Counted from the stretch's first letter, positions 1 to 7,311 are shown. The stretch is DNA of 17,317 bases from an uncultured Eudoraea sp. (GCA_905479615.1 CAJQNH010000186.1:1-17317), one strand, 5' to 3'. Program-made: numbers and translations. The notes: generated by a model from the letters alone, not told the origin.

Positions 1-603
1 GATCTTATTGTTCTTGGCGGATGTGCCGGTATTGAAAAGGCGGCTCAGAATGCAGGCCATAAAACAACTGTGCCATTCACACCTGGAAGAGCGGACGCCT
101 CACAAAGTCAAACTGATGTTGACTCATTTGCTGCTTTAGAACCTACTTCTGATGGCTTTAGGAATTATTTTAAGCCTAAGCATGTTGCATCTGCAGAAGA
201 AATGCTGATAGACAGATCTCAATTATTAACCCTTACTCCTCCTGAAATGACTGCTTTGATAGGAGGTATGCGTGTTTTAAATACAAACTTTGATAATTCC
301 GAGTACGGCGTATTTACAAACCGCACCGAGGAGCTCACTAACGACTTTTTCGTGAACCTGCTCGATATGGGTATTACATGGAGTTCAAATTCTGATTCAC
401 AAGAAGTCTTTGAAGGTCGTGATCGTAAAACTGGTTCAATTAAATGGACCGGGACTCGTGTTGATCTCATCTTTGGATCAAACTCTGAATTACGCGCCCT
501 TGCAGAAGTTTATGCATGTGCTGATTCTGAAGATAAATTTGTAGCTGACTTTATTGCTGCCTGGAACAAGGTTATGAACCTTGATCGCTTTGATCTTAAA
601 TAA
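1..603 (+). CDS. katG: Catalase-peroxidase KatG, C-terminal part (5' end outside window)
   Basis: KatG is a bifunctional haem enzyme that removes hydrogen peroxide by catalase and peroxidase activity. The reading frame is open from base 1 (DLIVLGGCAG...) to the TAA at 601-603, giving 200 visible residues of a protein that is usually about 730-750 long. What is visible is the conserved end of the C-terminal, haem-free domain: the FTPGR motif, the DGFRNY segment, LTPPEMTALIGGMRVL, the GVFTNR and NDFFVNLLDMG blocks, EVFEGRDRKTG, and the typical ending VMNLDRFDLK. The haem pocket and the Met-Tyr-Trp adduct lie upstream, outside the window, so catalytic integrity cannot be judged. The downstream reading is intact and a strong terminator follows 16 bases after the stop, so this is the last gene of its transcript. 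The family assignment is very secure. Confidence 0.97.
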   Translation, partial: DLIVLGGCAGIEKAAQNAGHKTTVPFTPGRADASQSQTDVDSFAALEPTSDGFRNYFKPKHVASAEEMLIDRSQLLTLTPPEMTALIGGMRVLNTNFDNSEYGVFTNRTEELTNDFFVNLLDMGITWSSNSDSQEVFEGRDRKTGSIKWTGTRVDLIFGSNSELRALAEVYACADSEDKFVADFIAAWNKVMNLDRFDLK

Positions 604-619
604 ATTAGTTTAAAATTTT

Positions 620-658
620 GCTATGCATGCTGATTCTTTTCAGCATGCATAGCTTTTT
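620..658 (+). terminator. Rho-independent terminator of katG
   Basis: A perfect 14-bp inverted repeat (620-633 GCTATGCATGCTGA with 640-653) encloses a 6-base loop and is followed at once by five T (654-658). It sits 16 bases after the katG stop codon. The stem length and T run make this one of the clearest terminators in the window. Confidence 0.9.
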
Positions 659-691
659 AATACTCAAGGCATGTAACTAATGAATTAACAA

Positions 692-1216
692 ATGATTTGT
701 TGTATCGTTTTAAAACCAAGATTAAATTATCAGGCATTGTTTTTGAATAGACAAAAACAAGAAATGATTAATAATCATATTACTTCACAATTATCCTATA
801 AACCATTTGTTTTCAATTCTTCCAGAGGAATATACATATTTACTAAAAAAACAGAATCATTTGAGAAAATTGAAGGTATTTTATATCATTTTTTTTCTGA
901 TTCAGAATTAGAAAAAGTTGAAATACTTGATACTAGTTCGCAACTCAATTTTTTTAGTATAGAGACAAAACGAGTACTTCAATCTAAACATATTTCTGCT
1001 TTTGCATGGAAACGATTTATTAGCAGTTTTCTCATTCAGATAAACCCTTATAGCCCTAAAACCGATTCAGATAGTATAGCTATATTTCATAATTTTAAGA
1101 CCTCTATTCGTAAAAACGGAAGTAGAATTCAAAAAAAATATTTTAAAAGAAAATTGAAGATTTTAAGAAAACGAGTTTCATTAGATTCTCTCGACGACCT
1201 GCTCAAATTGGATTGA
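692..1216 (+). CDS. Hypothetical protein, basic C-terminus
   Basis: I do not recognise this 174-residue protein. It has no signal peptide or membrane helix. Residues 137-161 are strongly basic (KTSIRKNGSR, KKYFKRKLK, LRKR), which could mean nucleic-acid contact or simply AT-driven lysine codon use. The C-terminus is acidic and leucine-rich (SLDSLDDLLKLD). The gene is more AT-rich than its neighbours. The start is uncertain: ATG at 692 gives an odd N-terminus (MICCIVLKPR), and the in-frame ATG at 764 (Met25, MINNHITSQL) is an alternative. No ribosome binding site helps the choice. Support for a real gene comes from an uninterrupted frame of 175 codons in AT-rich DNA and a terminator 13 bases after the stop. 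It stands alone between the katG terminator and a convergent esterase gene. Confidence 0.55.
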   Translation: MICCIVLKPRLNYQALFLNRQKQEMINNHITSQLSYKPFVFNSSRGIYIFTKKTESFEKIEGILYHFFSDSELEKVEILDTSSQLNFFSIETKRVLQSKHISAFAWKRFISSFLIQINPYSPKTDSDSIAIFHNFKTSIRKNGSRIQKKYFKRKLKILRKRVSLDSLDDLLKLD

Positions 1217-1229
1217 CCACTTCATTGAC

Positions 1230-1265
1230 AAAAAAAGAGTCACAATTTCGTGCAACTCTTTTTTT
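1230..1265. terminator. Bidirectional terminator between convergent genes
   Basis: The arms 1230-1240 (AAAAAAAGAGT) and 1255-1265 are exact reverse complements. An inner CAC/GTG pairing (1241-1243 with 1250-1252) extends the hairpin. The A tract on one side and T tract on the other let it work on both strands. It lies between the stop of the orphan gene at 1216 (plus) and the stop of the esterase gene at 1305 (minus). Confidence 0.8.
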
Positions 1266-1304
1266 ATTAAACTTTAATTGATTTAATTTTTAATCAAGTA
1301 TTTA

Positions 1305-2402
1305 TCAATCCATTTTCTCAGAGACGAACGCAAGTGATCGCTCTAGTCTTGCATACATATGGGTAAAGTGCCCGCCTTCAAAGCTTTCAAAAGTATGATC
1401 AATAGCCATAGCCTCCATTTTTTGACAAAAAGCATCTACCATAAGTGTAAAACCCAGTTCATCTAAAGTACCGCAATCAATAAATACCCCATTTAAAGAT
1501 TTTAAACTTTCAGCGTTTTTATCAAGCAAGGTGAAAACATCATGCTCCATCCATTTTTCTCTCACAGAAGGAATGATTGCACCAGAATCCCAATCAATAG
1601 GTAAGTCAACGAACCAGGGAGGGTTATTTAAATTCGGTGACCAGGCAGAACTCATGGCATACAGACCAGATGTCAAAAACTTGTCTTTATCAGGGCCTAT
1701 AAAACCATCAGGGTTTTCAGCAATAAGCAGATCTCCCATACTTAGTATTCCATCCATGTACAACAAACCGCTATGACTAGCAATCACACCAAATTTATCA
1801 GCATGTAGCATCCCAATTTTTACCGCGCCATAACCTCCTTGTGAAAAACCAATAACTGCCCTTCCATCCTTATTCGCAAATGTTCTGTAACTGCTATCTA
1901 TATAATTAACCAGATCATTGACGATATAATCTTCAAAACCACCAATCAATATTGAGTTTGAATAAAAACTAAAACCATATATGTTAGCAGCATCAGGCAT
2001 CACAATGATCATAGGTTTAACATTTCCGGATTCAATAAGCTGATCGATCCATTGTTTAAAGGATTCTTGAGGGAAATCAGGATAGGTTTTAAATGGGCTT
2101 GTTCCTCCAATCCATGGATCCCAGGTCTCCGAAGAAGTAAATGATTCTTCTGTAAATGGCAAGCCATGAAGAAGGTAAACGACCGGATATTTCTTCGTAT
2201 TGCTTTGATCATATCCTTTAGGCAGATAGACCTGCATTTTTCTTACATCAGGATTACCAATGGGGTTGTTCAAAAGGGCCTCACTGGCAAACTCCTTAAC
2301 CTCCAGTTTACTGACTAAAACTGGTTCATCATTATCATCTTCACAGGACCAAAATCCCAGCAAGACGACTAATAATCCGATAAGGTAAATTGGCTTCTTC
2401 AT
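1305..2402 (-). CDS. Lipoprotein esterase, alpha/beta hydrolase (esterase D / putative esterase family)
   Basis: This is a 365-residue predicted serine esterase of the esterase D/feruloyl-esterase-like family (PF00756 type). Residues 1-19 form a lipoprotein signal (MKKPIYLIGLLVVLLGFWS) with the lipidated cysteine at 20, followed by acidic residues, so it should be anchored in a membrane facing the periplasm or outside. The fold signature VVYLLHG is at 74-80. The nucleophile elbow GFSQG places Ser187; the likely acid is Asp314 (CGTLDELG) and the base His345 (EGGHFTH). Length and motif spacing fit the family, so the enzyme looks complete. It probably cleaves acyl or feruloyl/acetyl esters from a polymer or small ester, but the substrate cannot be read from the sequence. 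No polysaccharide-utilisation genes (SusC/D, glycoside hydrolases) lie beside it. It is a single-gene unit, convergent with the upstream orphan gene. Confidence 0.88.
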   Translation of the reverse strand: MKKPIYLIGLLVVLLGFWSCEDDNDEPVLVSKLEVKEFASEALLNNPIGNPDVRKMQVYLPKGYDQSNTKKYPVVYLLHGLPFTEESFTSSETWDPWIGGTSPFKTYPDFPQESFKQWIDQLIESGNVKPMIIVMPDAANIYGFSFYSNSILIGGFEDYIVNDLVNYIDSSYRTFANKDGRAVIGFSQGGYGAVKIGMLHADKFGVIASHSGLLYMDGILSMGDLLIAENPDGFIGPDKDKFLTSGLYAMSSAWSPNLNNPPWFVDLPIDWDSGAIIPSVREKWMEHDVFTLLDKNAESLKSLNGVFIDCGTLDELGFTLMVDAFCQKMEAMAIDHTFESFEGGHFTHMYARLERSLAFVSEKMD

Positions 2403-2426
2403 AATGTTGAATTTAAAATTGAATAC

Positions 2427-2457
2427 TAAATTTACCTTATGTATACATCACCTCAAA
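2427..2457 (-). promoter_or_regulatory. Candidate Bacteroidetes-type promoter of the esterase gene
   Basis: On the minus strand TTTG (2454-2457) is followed after 19 bases by TAAATTTA (2427-2434), one mismatch from the TTTG...TAnnTTTG pattern of the Bacteroidetes primary sigma factor. It would start transcription about 18 bases before the ATG at 2402. The match is short and lies in AT-rich DNA, so confidence is low. Confidence 0.35.
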
Positions 2458-2469
2458 TGACTTAAGTCA
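2458..2469. promoter_or_regulatory. Perfect 12-bp palindrome next to the esterase promoter
   Basis: TGACTTAAGTCA is a perfect palindrome that abuts the -33 box of the candidate esterase promoter. Its position in a divergent intergenic region would suit an operator for a dimeric regulator. No regulator gene is nearby and a chance palindrome is possible. Confidence 0.3.
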
Positions 2470-2497
2470 AAGCAGCTATTGATTCTCATCACTATTG

Positions 2498-2532
2498 AAG
2501 CTAGATTATGTATTAAACTAATAGCTTTTTTT
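2498..2532 (+). promoter_or_regulatory. Hairpin plus T-run in the leader of the zinc-ribbon/Rieske-ThDP operon
   Basis: A short AGCTAG...CTA-ATAGCT hairpin with one bulge ends in seven T (2526-2532) on the plus strand. No plus-strand gene lies upstream for it to terminate. If transcription of the 2691 gene starts upstream of it, it could act as an attenuator. The stem is weak and AT-rich, so this is only a candidate. Confidence 0.2.
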
Positions 2533-2690
2533 AGATTACATCATCAGGCTAAGAGCTTAAATAAGCAAAAGAAGTTGTATTTTTATCAATAGAAACGATT
2601 TCGATAATTTCGAGATTATTCCAAAGCATTTTTTCTAATGCTAAAATGAAAACTCAATTAGTTTATTAAAAGAATTCAAAGCCAAAAAAT

Positions 2691-2966
2691 ATGAGTGCAT
2701 TATCAAATTTAATCGATTACATAAAACAAGGTAAAAAAAGAGAAGAAGTGCCACATGGCTACTGCCCAAATTGCTGGGGAAGGTTAGAATATGGGGGTCA
2801 GTTTTATAAAGCTGTCAGGAAAAAAGAGATTGATCTTAATAATATCGAAGAACATAAGGGATGGATTCAAGCCTTGGCAAGCCAGTATTTGTATGGAATT
2901 GATTTAAAAAAGAAAGGGACAGAATGGGAGTGCAAGCAATGTAGTACTAAATATGAACATGAATAA
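2691..2966 (+). CDS. Small zinc-ribbon protein
   Basis: This 91-residue soluble protein has two CxxC pairs, Cys25/Cys28 (YCPNCWG) and Cys81/Cys84 (WECKQCSTKYEHE), spaced like a zinc ribbon with about 52 residues between the knuckles. The second pair sits almost at the C-terminus. The middle part (30-75) is mixed charged/aromatic and probably helical (EEHKGWIQALASQYLYG). I see no enzyme motif. It begins the plus-strand pair; only 28 bases separate it from the Rieske-ThDP gene, so the two are probably co-transcribed. That arrangement suggests a helper or metal/cluster-related role for the enzyme downstream, but this is inference only. An alternative is a general small zinc-finger protein that is next to the enzyme by chance. 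No Shine-Dalgarno sequence precedes the ATG. Confidence 0.8.
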   Translation: MSALSNLIDYIKQGKKREEVPHGYCPNCWGRLEYGGQFYKAVRKKEIDLNNIEEHKGWIQALASQYLYGIDLKKKGTEWECKQCSTKYEHE

Positions 2967-2994
2967 ATCATAAATTTAGAAAAAAACCTGAGCA

Positions 2995-4941
2995 ATGAGT
3001 AAGCAATTAATATGGCATAAAGTATTAGAGAACAAAAACACGCTTCAAGAGAACAGGGTAATGACTGTAAATGCAGGACATACTCAAGTTTGTCTTACGC
3101 ATTACAAAGGTCAATTCAACGCTATTACGAATAAATGTCCACATCAAGGTGGGCCCTTAGGTGAGGGATCAATTGAAAATGGCCTTTTGCGCTGCCCTTG
3201 GCACGGCTGGGACTTTAATCCATGCGGCGGTGATTCTGATGGTTTTGAAGATGGCTTACAAAAGTATGATCTAAAAATAGAAGAAGAGGCGGTTTATGTC
3301 GGTTTAGAAGAAGAGCCTCCTCATGAAAGAACGATAACAGATGTCATGGCAGAGACCATGGTGAATTGGGGCGTAAACAGGGTTTTTGGCATGGTTGGAC
3401 ATTCTAATCTTGGATTAGCAGATGCTTTTAGAAGATTAGAAGTTGAAGGAAAACTAAAATTTATTGGAATTCGACACGAAGGAGCTGGTGCTTTTGCGGC
3501 CTCTGCTTATGGAAAATTAACCGGCAAACCAGCAGCTTGTTTTGGCATAGCTGGTCCGGGAAGCACCAATATGTTTACTGGTTTATGGGATGCTAAAGTA
3601 GACAGAGCGCCTATTTTAGCCTTAACAGGTCAGGTAGCTACACAGGTTGTGGGAACAGGTAATTTTCAAGAAGTAGATTTGGTACGTGCTTTTGATTCAG
3701 TCGCAGACTTTAATCATCGTGTGGAGCATCAAAGCAGACATAGTGAATTAATGACTTTAGCAGTAAAACATGCCATTCTGAAGAGGGATGTTGCTCATTT
3801 AACGTTCCCTGATCAGGTGCAGGTACTTCCTGCAATCGGCGCAAAGGCCCAAACGCCACATCAAAGAATTACAGCGTTAGATATAGCACCGCCAGAAGAA
3901 AGTTTAAACGAAGCCATTTCACTTTTAGTCAGCTCTAAACGACCGGTGATTATTGTTGGTCATGGAGCCAGATTCCATATGGATAAGATTGTAGGATTAG
4001 CGGAAAAAATAAATGCTCCTGTCATGACAACTTTTAAAGGAAAAGGACAAATATCAGATAGTCATCCTTTAGGATGCGGGGTGCTGGGACGAAGCGGAAC
4101 TCCTATCGCCTCTTATTTTATGAATGAGGCTGATGTTTTATTAGTTATTGGTGCTTCATTTTCTAACCATACCGGTATTACACCAAAAAAACATACGATT
4201 CAAATTGATTTTGACCCAATGGCACTGAGTAAATTCCATAAAGTAGATGTTGCCGTTTGCGGCGAGATTTCTAGAACCGTTGGGTTGATTTCGGATAAGA
4301 TAAATTCTATTTCAGAAAACAAAATAGATCAGAAAAGTGAAATTTCATATCGGTGGAAAATTTGGAAAGAAGAAAAACAAAAACGGTTGAGAGAAAATGG
4401 ACATCAAGGTCTAAGTTCAATAGCTGTATTCGATGCCCTAAACAGAATCGCCCCTGAAAATGCTGTAATGTGTGTCGATGTTGGCAACAATGCATATTCA
4501 TTTGGGAGATATTTCGAAAGTAAAAATCATACTTTTCTCATGTCAGGATATCTGGGATCTATCGGATTTGCATTTCCTGCTGCTATGGGTGCATGGGCTG
4601 CAGTTGGCAATGACAGACCCATCATTGCTGTTGCAGGAGACGGAGGGTTTTGCCAATACTTGGCTGAAATAACCACCGCCGTAAAATATAATATGCCTAT
4701 TAAAACCATTATTATTAATAACAGTGAACTCGGGAAAATAAGCAAGGAACAACGCGCAGGAGGTTGGGATAAATGGGCAACTGAACTGGTGAATCCTGAT
4801 TTTTCTGAATATGCCAATAGTTGTGGAGCTTTAGGAATCAAAGTAGTAGCTAAAGCTGAACTTGACAAAGCAATGAAACAATTATTTGCATACGATGGGC
4901 CGGCTCTTCTTGAGATTTCTACGGATGTTAACTTGATCTAA
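2995..4941 (+). CDS. Rieske [2Fe-2S] ferredoxin domain fused to a pyruvate-oxidase-like ThDP enzyme
   Basis: This 648-residue protein contains two complete modules. Residues about 5-105 form a Rieske ferredoxin domain of the dioxygenase-ferredoxin/NirD type, with all cluster ligands: Cys48 and His50 (CPHQGG), Cys67 and His70 (CPWHGW). Residues about 112-648 form a full thiamine-diphosphate enzyme of the pyruvate oxidase/acetolactate synthase superfamily: catalytic Glu162 (RHEGAGAFAA), a central domain at about 300-440 (GKGQ, ADVLLVIGASFSNHTG, IDFDP), and the ThDP/Mg motif from GDG 548-550 to NN 575-576. The N-terminal half resembles PoxB-type oxidases more than biosynthetic acetolactate synthases. 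It likely decarboxylates a 2-oxo acid; the Rieske cluster could carry electrons away from the active site. No long linker separates the modules and there is no signal peptide, so it is cytoplasmic. PoxB's C-terminal lipid-binding tail is not recognisable. The substrate is unknown. Confidence 0.9.
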   Translation: MSKQLIWHKVLENKNTLQENRVMTVNAGHTQVCLTHYKGQFNAITNKCPHQGGPLGEGSIENGLLRCPWHGWDFNPCGGDSDGFEDGLQKYDLKIEEEAVYVGLEEEPPHERTITDVMAETMVNWGVNRVFGMVGHSNLGLADAFRRLEVEGKLKFIGIRHEGAGAFAASAYGKLTGKPAACFGIAGPGSTNMFTGLWDAKVDRAPILALTGQVATQVVGTGNFQEVDLVRAFDSVADFNHRVEHQSRHSELMTLAVKHAILKRDVAHLTFPDQVQVLPAIGAKAQTPHQRITALDIAPPEESLNEAISLLVSSKRPVIIVGHGARFHMDKIVGLAEKINAPVMTTFKGKGQISDSHPLGCGVLGRSGTPIASYFMNEADVLLVIGASFSNHTGITPKKHTIQIDFDPMALSKFHKVDVAVCGEISRTVGLISDKINSISENKIDQKSEISYRWKIWKEEKQKRLRENGHQGLSSIAVFDALNRIAPENAVMCVDVGNNAYSFGRYFESKNHTFLMSGYLGSIGFAFPAAMGAWAAVGNDRPIIAVAGDGGFCQYLAEITTAVKYNMPIKTIIINNSELGKISKEQRAGGWDKWATELVNPDFSEYANSCGALGIKVVAKAELDKAMKQLFAYDGPALLEISTDVNLI

Positions 4942-4978
4942 AAGGTCTTTTATAATTTCTTTATAAAATAACAAGCAC

Positions 4979-5008
4979 AAAAAAAGCACCTGTGGAAACA
5001 GGTGCTTT
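4979..5008 (-). terminator. Terminator of the epimerase-like lipoprotein gene, shared with the Rieske-ThDP gene
   Basis: An 11-bp perfect stem (4983-4993 AAAGCACCTGT with 4998-5008) with a 4-base loop is flanked at 4979-4985 by seven A. On the minus strand these are seven T directly after the hairpin, a classic terminator eight bases beyond the stop at 5017. On the plus strand the T run is short (three T), so termination of the gene ending at 4941 would be weaker. Confidence 0.88.
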
Positions 5009-5016
5009 ATCATGTT

Positions 5017-6045
5017 CTAAAGCTCTGCAAACACCTTTTCGAGCAAGGCCTTTGTTGCTTTTATTCCATCGTCTTCTGAAAGCTCAGTGCCCTCATATTC
5101 GATTCCAACATATCCTTTGAAACCAGACTCCTTAACTATTTTCATAATTCTTAAATAATCAGACTTTGTTTCATTGCCGTTTTCATCAAATTTATTTGAT
5201 TTGGCACTAACTCCTTTTGCATAGGGCATTAACTCAGCAATACCTTTATATTTATCATACTCTTTCTCACATCCTTCGGGGCCACTTTGCATACAGAAAT
5301 TTCCAAAATCAGGAAGGGTTCCAACATTTTCCATTCCAACCTCTTTCATCACGCCCGAAAGCCATGATCCGTCAGAAGAATACCCCCCATGATTTTCTAC
5401 TATGATATTGACTCCTTTTGAAGCACCATAAGCTCCCAATTTTGAAAGACCATCGACTGCATTTGTCGCTACCTCTTCTGCTGTTCCTTGCCCACCAGCA
5501 TTTACACGAATAGAACGTGCACCTAGAAAACTGGCTATATCTACCCATTTATAATGGTCTTCTACAGCTTTCAAACGAACGTTTGCATCGGCATCTGCTA
5601 AATTACCAACCAAATCACACATGATTAATCCAACTGAAACACCAGATTTATCGCATTGCTCTTTAAATGCTGTCCAGTAAGCCATATCATCTACTTTTGT
5701 AAAATAAAAGGTATTCACCAATTCAATGGAGTAAATACCATAACCGGCCGCTAATACAGGGAAATCCATTGGATTGGCATCGCCTTTTAAAATTGAATCC
5801 GGCGATTCTTTGACCATCCTTGCAAATCCACCCCAATCAGTAATTGGTCCGCCAAAATAGGTCTTGTGTAAAGACCATTGGGCCAGTGAAATTTTAAAAT
5901 CAGCTTCTTTTTCAACTGATTTTACTTCTAGATTTTCTTTAGCTTCATCTTGCTCAGAAGATTTGGGCCCAGAATTACAATTTAAAAAAAGAACTGATGC
6001 AAAAACCATGATCATGATTTTTGATAGTTGAAAAGTAATTTTCAT
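5017..6045 (-). CDS. Lipoprotein with sugar-phosphate isomerase/epimerase (xylose-isomerase-like) TIM barrel
   Basis: I place the start at the ATG 6043-6045 rather than the upstream ATG at 6100-6102, because only then does a normal lipoprotein signal begin the protein (MKITFQLSKI..., FLNC with Cys23), giving 342 residues. After a low-complexity Glu/Lys spacer (about 25-50) comes an AP-endonuclease-2/xylose-isomerase-type barrel: ISLAQWSLHK near the first strand, GIYSIELVN, RSIRVNAGG, then likely metal ligands Glu217 (IVENHGG), Asp246 (LPDFGNF) and Glu316 (GIEYEGTE). Such proteins isomerise, epimerise or otherwise process sugars, and in Bacteroidota exported versions are common. Being a lipoprotein, it acts outside the cytoplasm, so the substrate is probably a free or keto sugar and not a sugar phosphate. 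It is 225 bases after the alcohol dehydrogenase gene, with a terminator-like element between, so it is likely its own unit. Confidence 0.87.
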   Translation of the reverse strand: MKITFQLSKIMIMVFASVLFLNCNSGPKSSEQDEAKENLEVKSVEKEADFKISLAQWSLHKTYFGGPITDWGGFARMVKESPDSILKGDANPMDFPVLAAGYGIYSIELVNTFYFTKVDDMAYWTAFKEQCDKSGVSVGLIMCDLVGNLADADANVRLKAVEDHYKWVDIASFLGARSIRVNAGGQGTAEEVATNAVDGLSKLGAYGASKGVNIIVENHGGYSSDGSWLSGVMKEVGMENVGTLPDFGNFCMQSGPEGCEKEYDKYKGIAELMPYAKGVSAKSNKFDENGNETKSDYLRIMKIVKESGFKGYVGIEYEGTELSEDDGIKATKALLEKVFAEL

Positions 6046-6187
6046 TTTTTTGATAATTTTAATTAATAATAAGTTCGAAGTTTCTAAATAAAATTCGGTC
6101 ATAAAGGTATAAAATACTGACGAATTACACGTTTTAAAACATGTAATATGTCTCTAAGATGCTGAATTTTTTACTGAATTATAGAAC

Positions 6188-6220
6188 AAAAAAAAGAGCA
6201 AACAATTGGCTGTTTTTTTT
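6188..6220 (-). terminator. Terminator-like hairpin after the alcohol dehydrogenase gene
   Basis: On the minus strand eight A, a mismatched pair and AGC pair with GCT, the mismatch and eight T, around a 9-base loop. It lies about 50 bases after the stop of the gene at 6271. The stem is mostly A-T, so it is weaker than the other terminators. It would separate the dehydrogenase from the epimerase-like gene. Confidence 0.5.
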
Positions 6221-6270
6221 ACTTCTCCTCTTAGGCTCGAACCTTGGAAAAATAATTTACTGGTTAACTA

Positions 6271-7311
6271 TTAAAATGAATCGATAACCAAAACTCCTTT
6301 ATTATCGAAACTATTCATCCCTGGCAAGGCAACAGTAGCTTCCTGCAGTGAAATAGTCTTTTCAATTAGTTTTTCAGGCCGTAATCTTCCATTTTTAATC
6401 ATCTCCAGCATCTCAGGATACTTATATGCCTGCATGCCATGACTTCCGATGATTTCTAATTCACCGGCCAGTACTTTATCCATGGGGACCTTTGCATCTT
6501 TATGCGCTCCCATCATCAAACCAACCTGGATATGTTTACCTCTTTTCCTTAAATTAGACACAGAATTATAACAGGTTATGTCACTTCCTAAGGCATCTAA
6601 CGAGACGTGAACTCCACCTTTGCTAATAGATTTGACTTGTTCAACTATATCAGTACTTTGAGAAGCGTTTATCGTCGCAACAGCTCCTAATTTTTTCGCA
6701 AGCTCTAATGATTCATCTTTAATATCCACTGCTATTACCTGTGCTCCCAAAGCATGAGCGATCATTATAGCTGATAGCCCAACACCACCACAACCATGAA
6801 CGGCTACATATTGTCCTCCTGAAACTTTACCCTGATCAACAATTGCCCTATAGGATGTAACAAACCTGCATCCTAAAATTGCAGCTGTTACATACTTAAT
6901 CTCTTCAGGTAATTTCACCAGATTAATATCAGCATAATCCAAGGCTACATATTGTGCAAAAGAACCCCAATGTGTAAAACCCGGTTGTGATTGACTGTCA
7001 CAGACTTGATGATTTCCAGAGATGCACTCTCTGCAGCTTCCACATCCACATACAAAAGGAGCAGTAACCCTGTCTCCTACTTTAAAATTTTTGACATTTT
7101 TCCCAACAAATTCAACGGTTCCTGCAAACTCATGCCCGGGAACATGAGGTAATTCAATATCTGCATCGTGACCCATCCAACCATGCCAATCACTGCGGCA
7201 CAATCCAGTTGCTTTGACTGAAATAATGACCCCATGATCATTGGGTTTTGGGTCTGGTACATTCTGAACAATTATAGGCCCTTGAAATTTTTCATAAACT
7301 GCTGCTTTCAT
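6271..7311 (-). CDS. Zinc-dependent alcohol dehydrogenase (MDR family)
   Basis: This 346-residue protein is a complete medium-chain zinc alcohol dehydrogenase that oxidises an alcohol or polyol, or reduces an aldehyde/ketone, with NAD(P). Catalytic zinc ligands: Cys38 (GLCRSD), His60 and Glu61 (GHEFAG), and Cys148 (ILGCRF). Structural zinc site: Cys90, Cys93, Cys96 and Cys104 (CGSCREC, then QVC). The Rossmann motif is GCGGVG at 173-178, and Asp196 at the end of the second strand (AVDIKD) favours NAD over NADP. Length is normal for the family. It is cytoplasmic. The sequence resembles bacterial AdhP-like primary-alcohol dehydrogenases in general form, but the substrate pocket does not let me name a substrate. 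It starts 55 bases after the membrane TPR gene and could be read from the same transcript, although a functional link is not obvious. Confidence 0.92.
   Translation of the reverse strand: MKAAVYEKFQGPIIVQNVPDPKPNDHGVIISVKATGLCRSDWHGWMGHDADIELPHVPGHEFAGTVEFVGKNVKNFKVGDRVTAPFVCGCGSCRECISGNHQVCDSQSQPGFTHWGSFAQYVALDYADINLVKLPEEIKYVTAAILGCRFVTSYRAIVDQGKVSGGQYVAVHGCGGVGLSAIMIAHALGAQVIAVDIKDESLELAKKLGAVATINASQSTDIVEQVKSISKGGVHVSLDALGSDITCYNSVSNLRKRGKHIQVGLMMGAHKDAKVPMDKVLAGELEIIGSHGMQAYKYPEMLEMIKNGRLRPEKLIEKTISLQEATVALPGMNSFDNKGVLVIDSF

Noticed and set aside
2403..2690. TPP riboswitch in front of the thiamine-diphosphate enzyme operon
   Set aside because: The conserved CUGAGA-type and other thi-box elements are not present, and enzymes that only use ThDP are not usually under this riboswitch.
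2995..4941. Naming the Rieske-ThDP protein acetolactate synthase (IlvB/IlvG) or PoxB outright
   Set aside because: The sequence resembles PoxB-type oxidases in its N-terminal half but lacks a recognisable PoxB lipid-binding tail and has an added Rieske domain, and no ilv genes are near; the substrate is not determinable by eye.
6046..6102. Upstream ATG at 6100-6102 as the start of the epimerase-like lipoprotein
   Set aside because: It would put 19 extra residues before a normal lipoprotein signal peptide; the ATG at 6043-6045 gives a standard signal with a lipobox cysteine at 23.
6234..6243. GGTTCGAGCC on the minus strand, like a tRNA T-loop, which could mark a tRNA end or attachment-site remnant
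   Set aside because: The flanking bases do not form a T-stem, acceptor stem or cloverleaf, there is no anticodon arm upstream, and no integrase or direct repeat is nearby.
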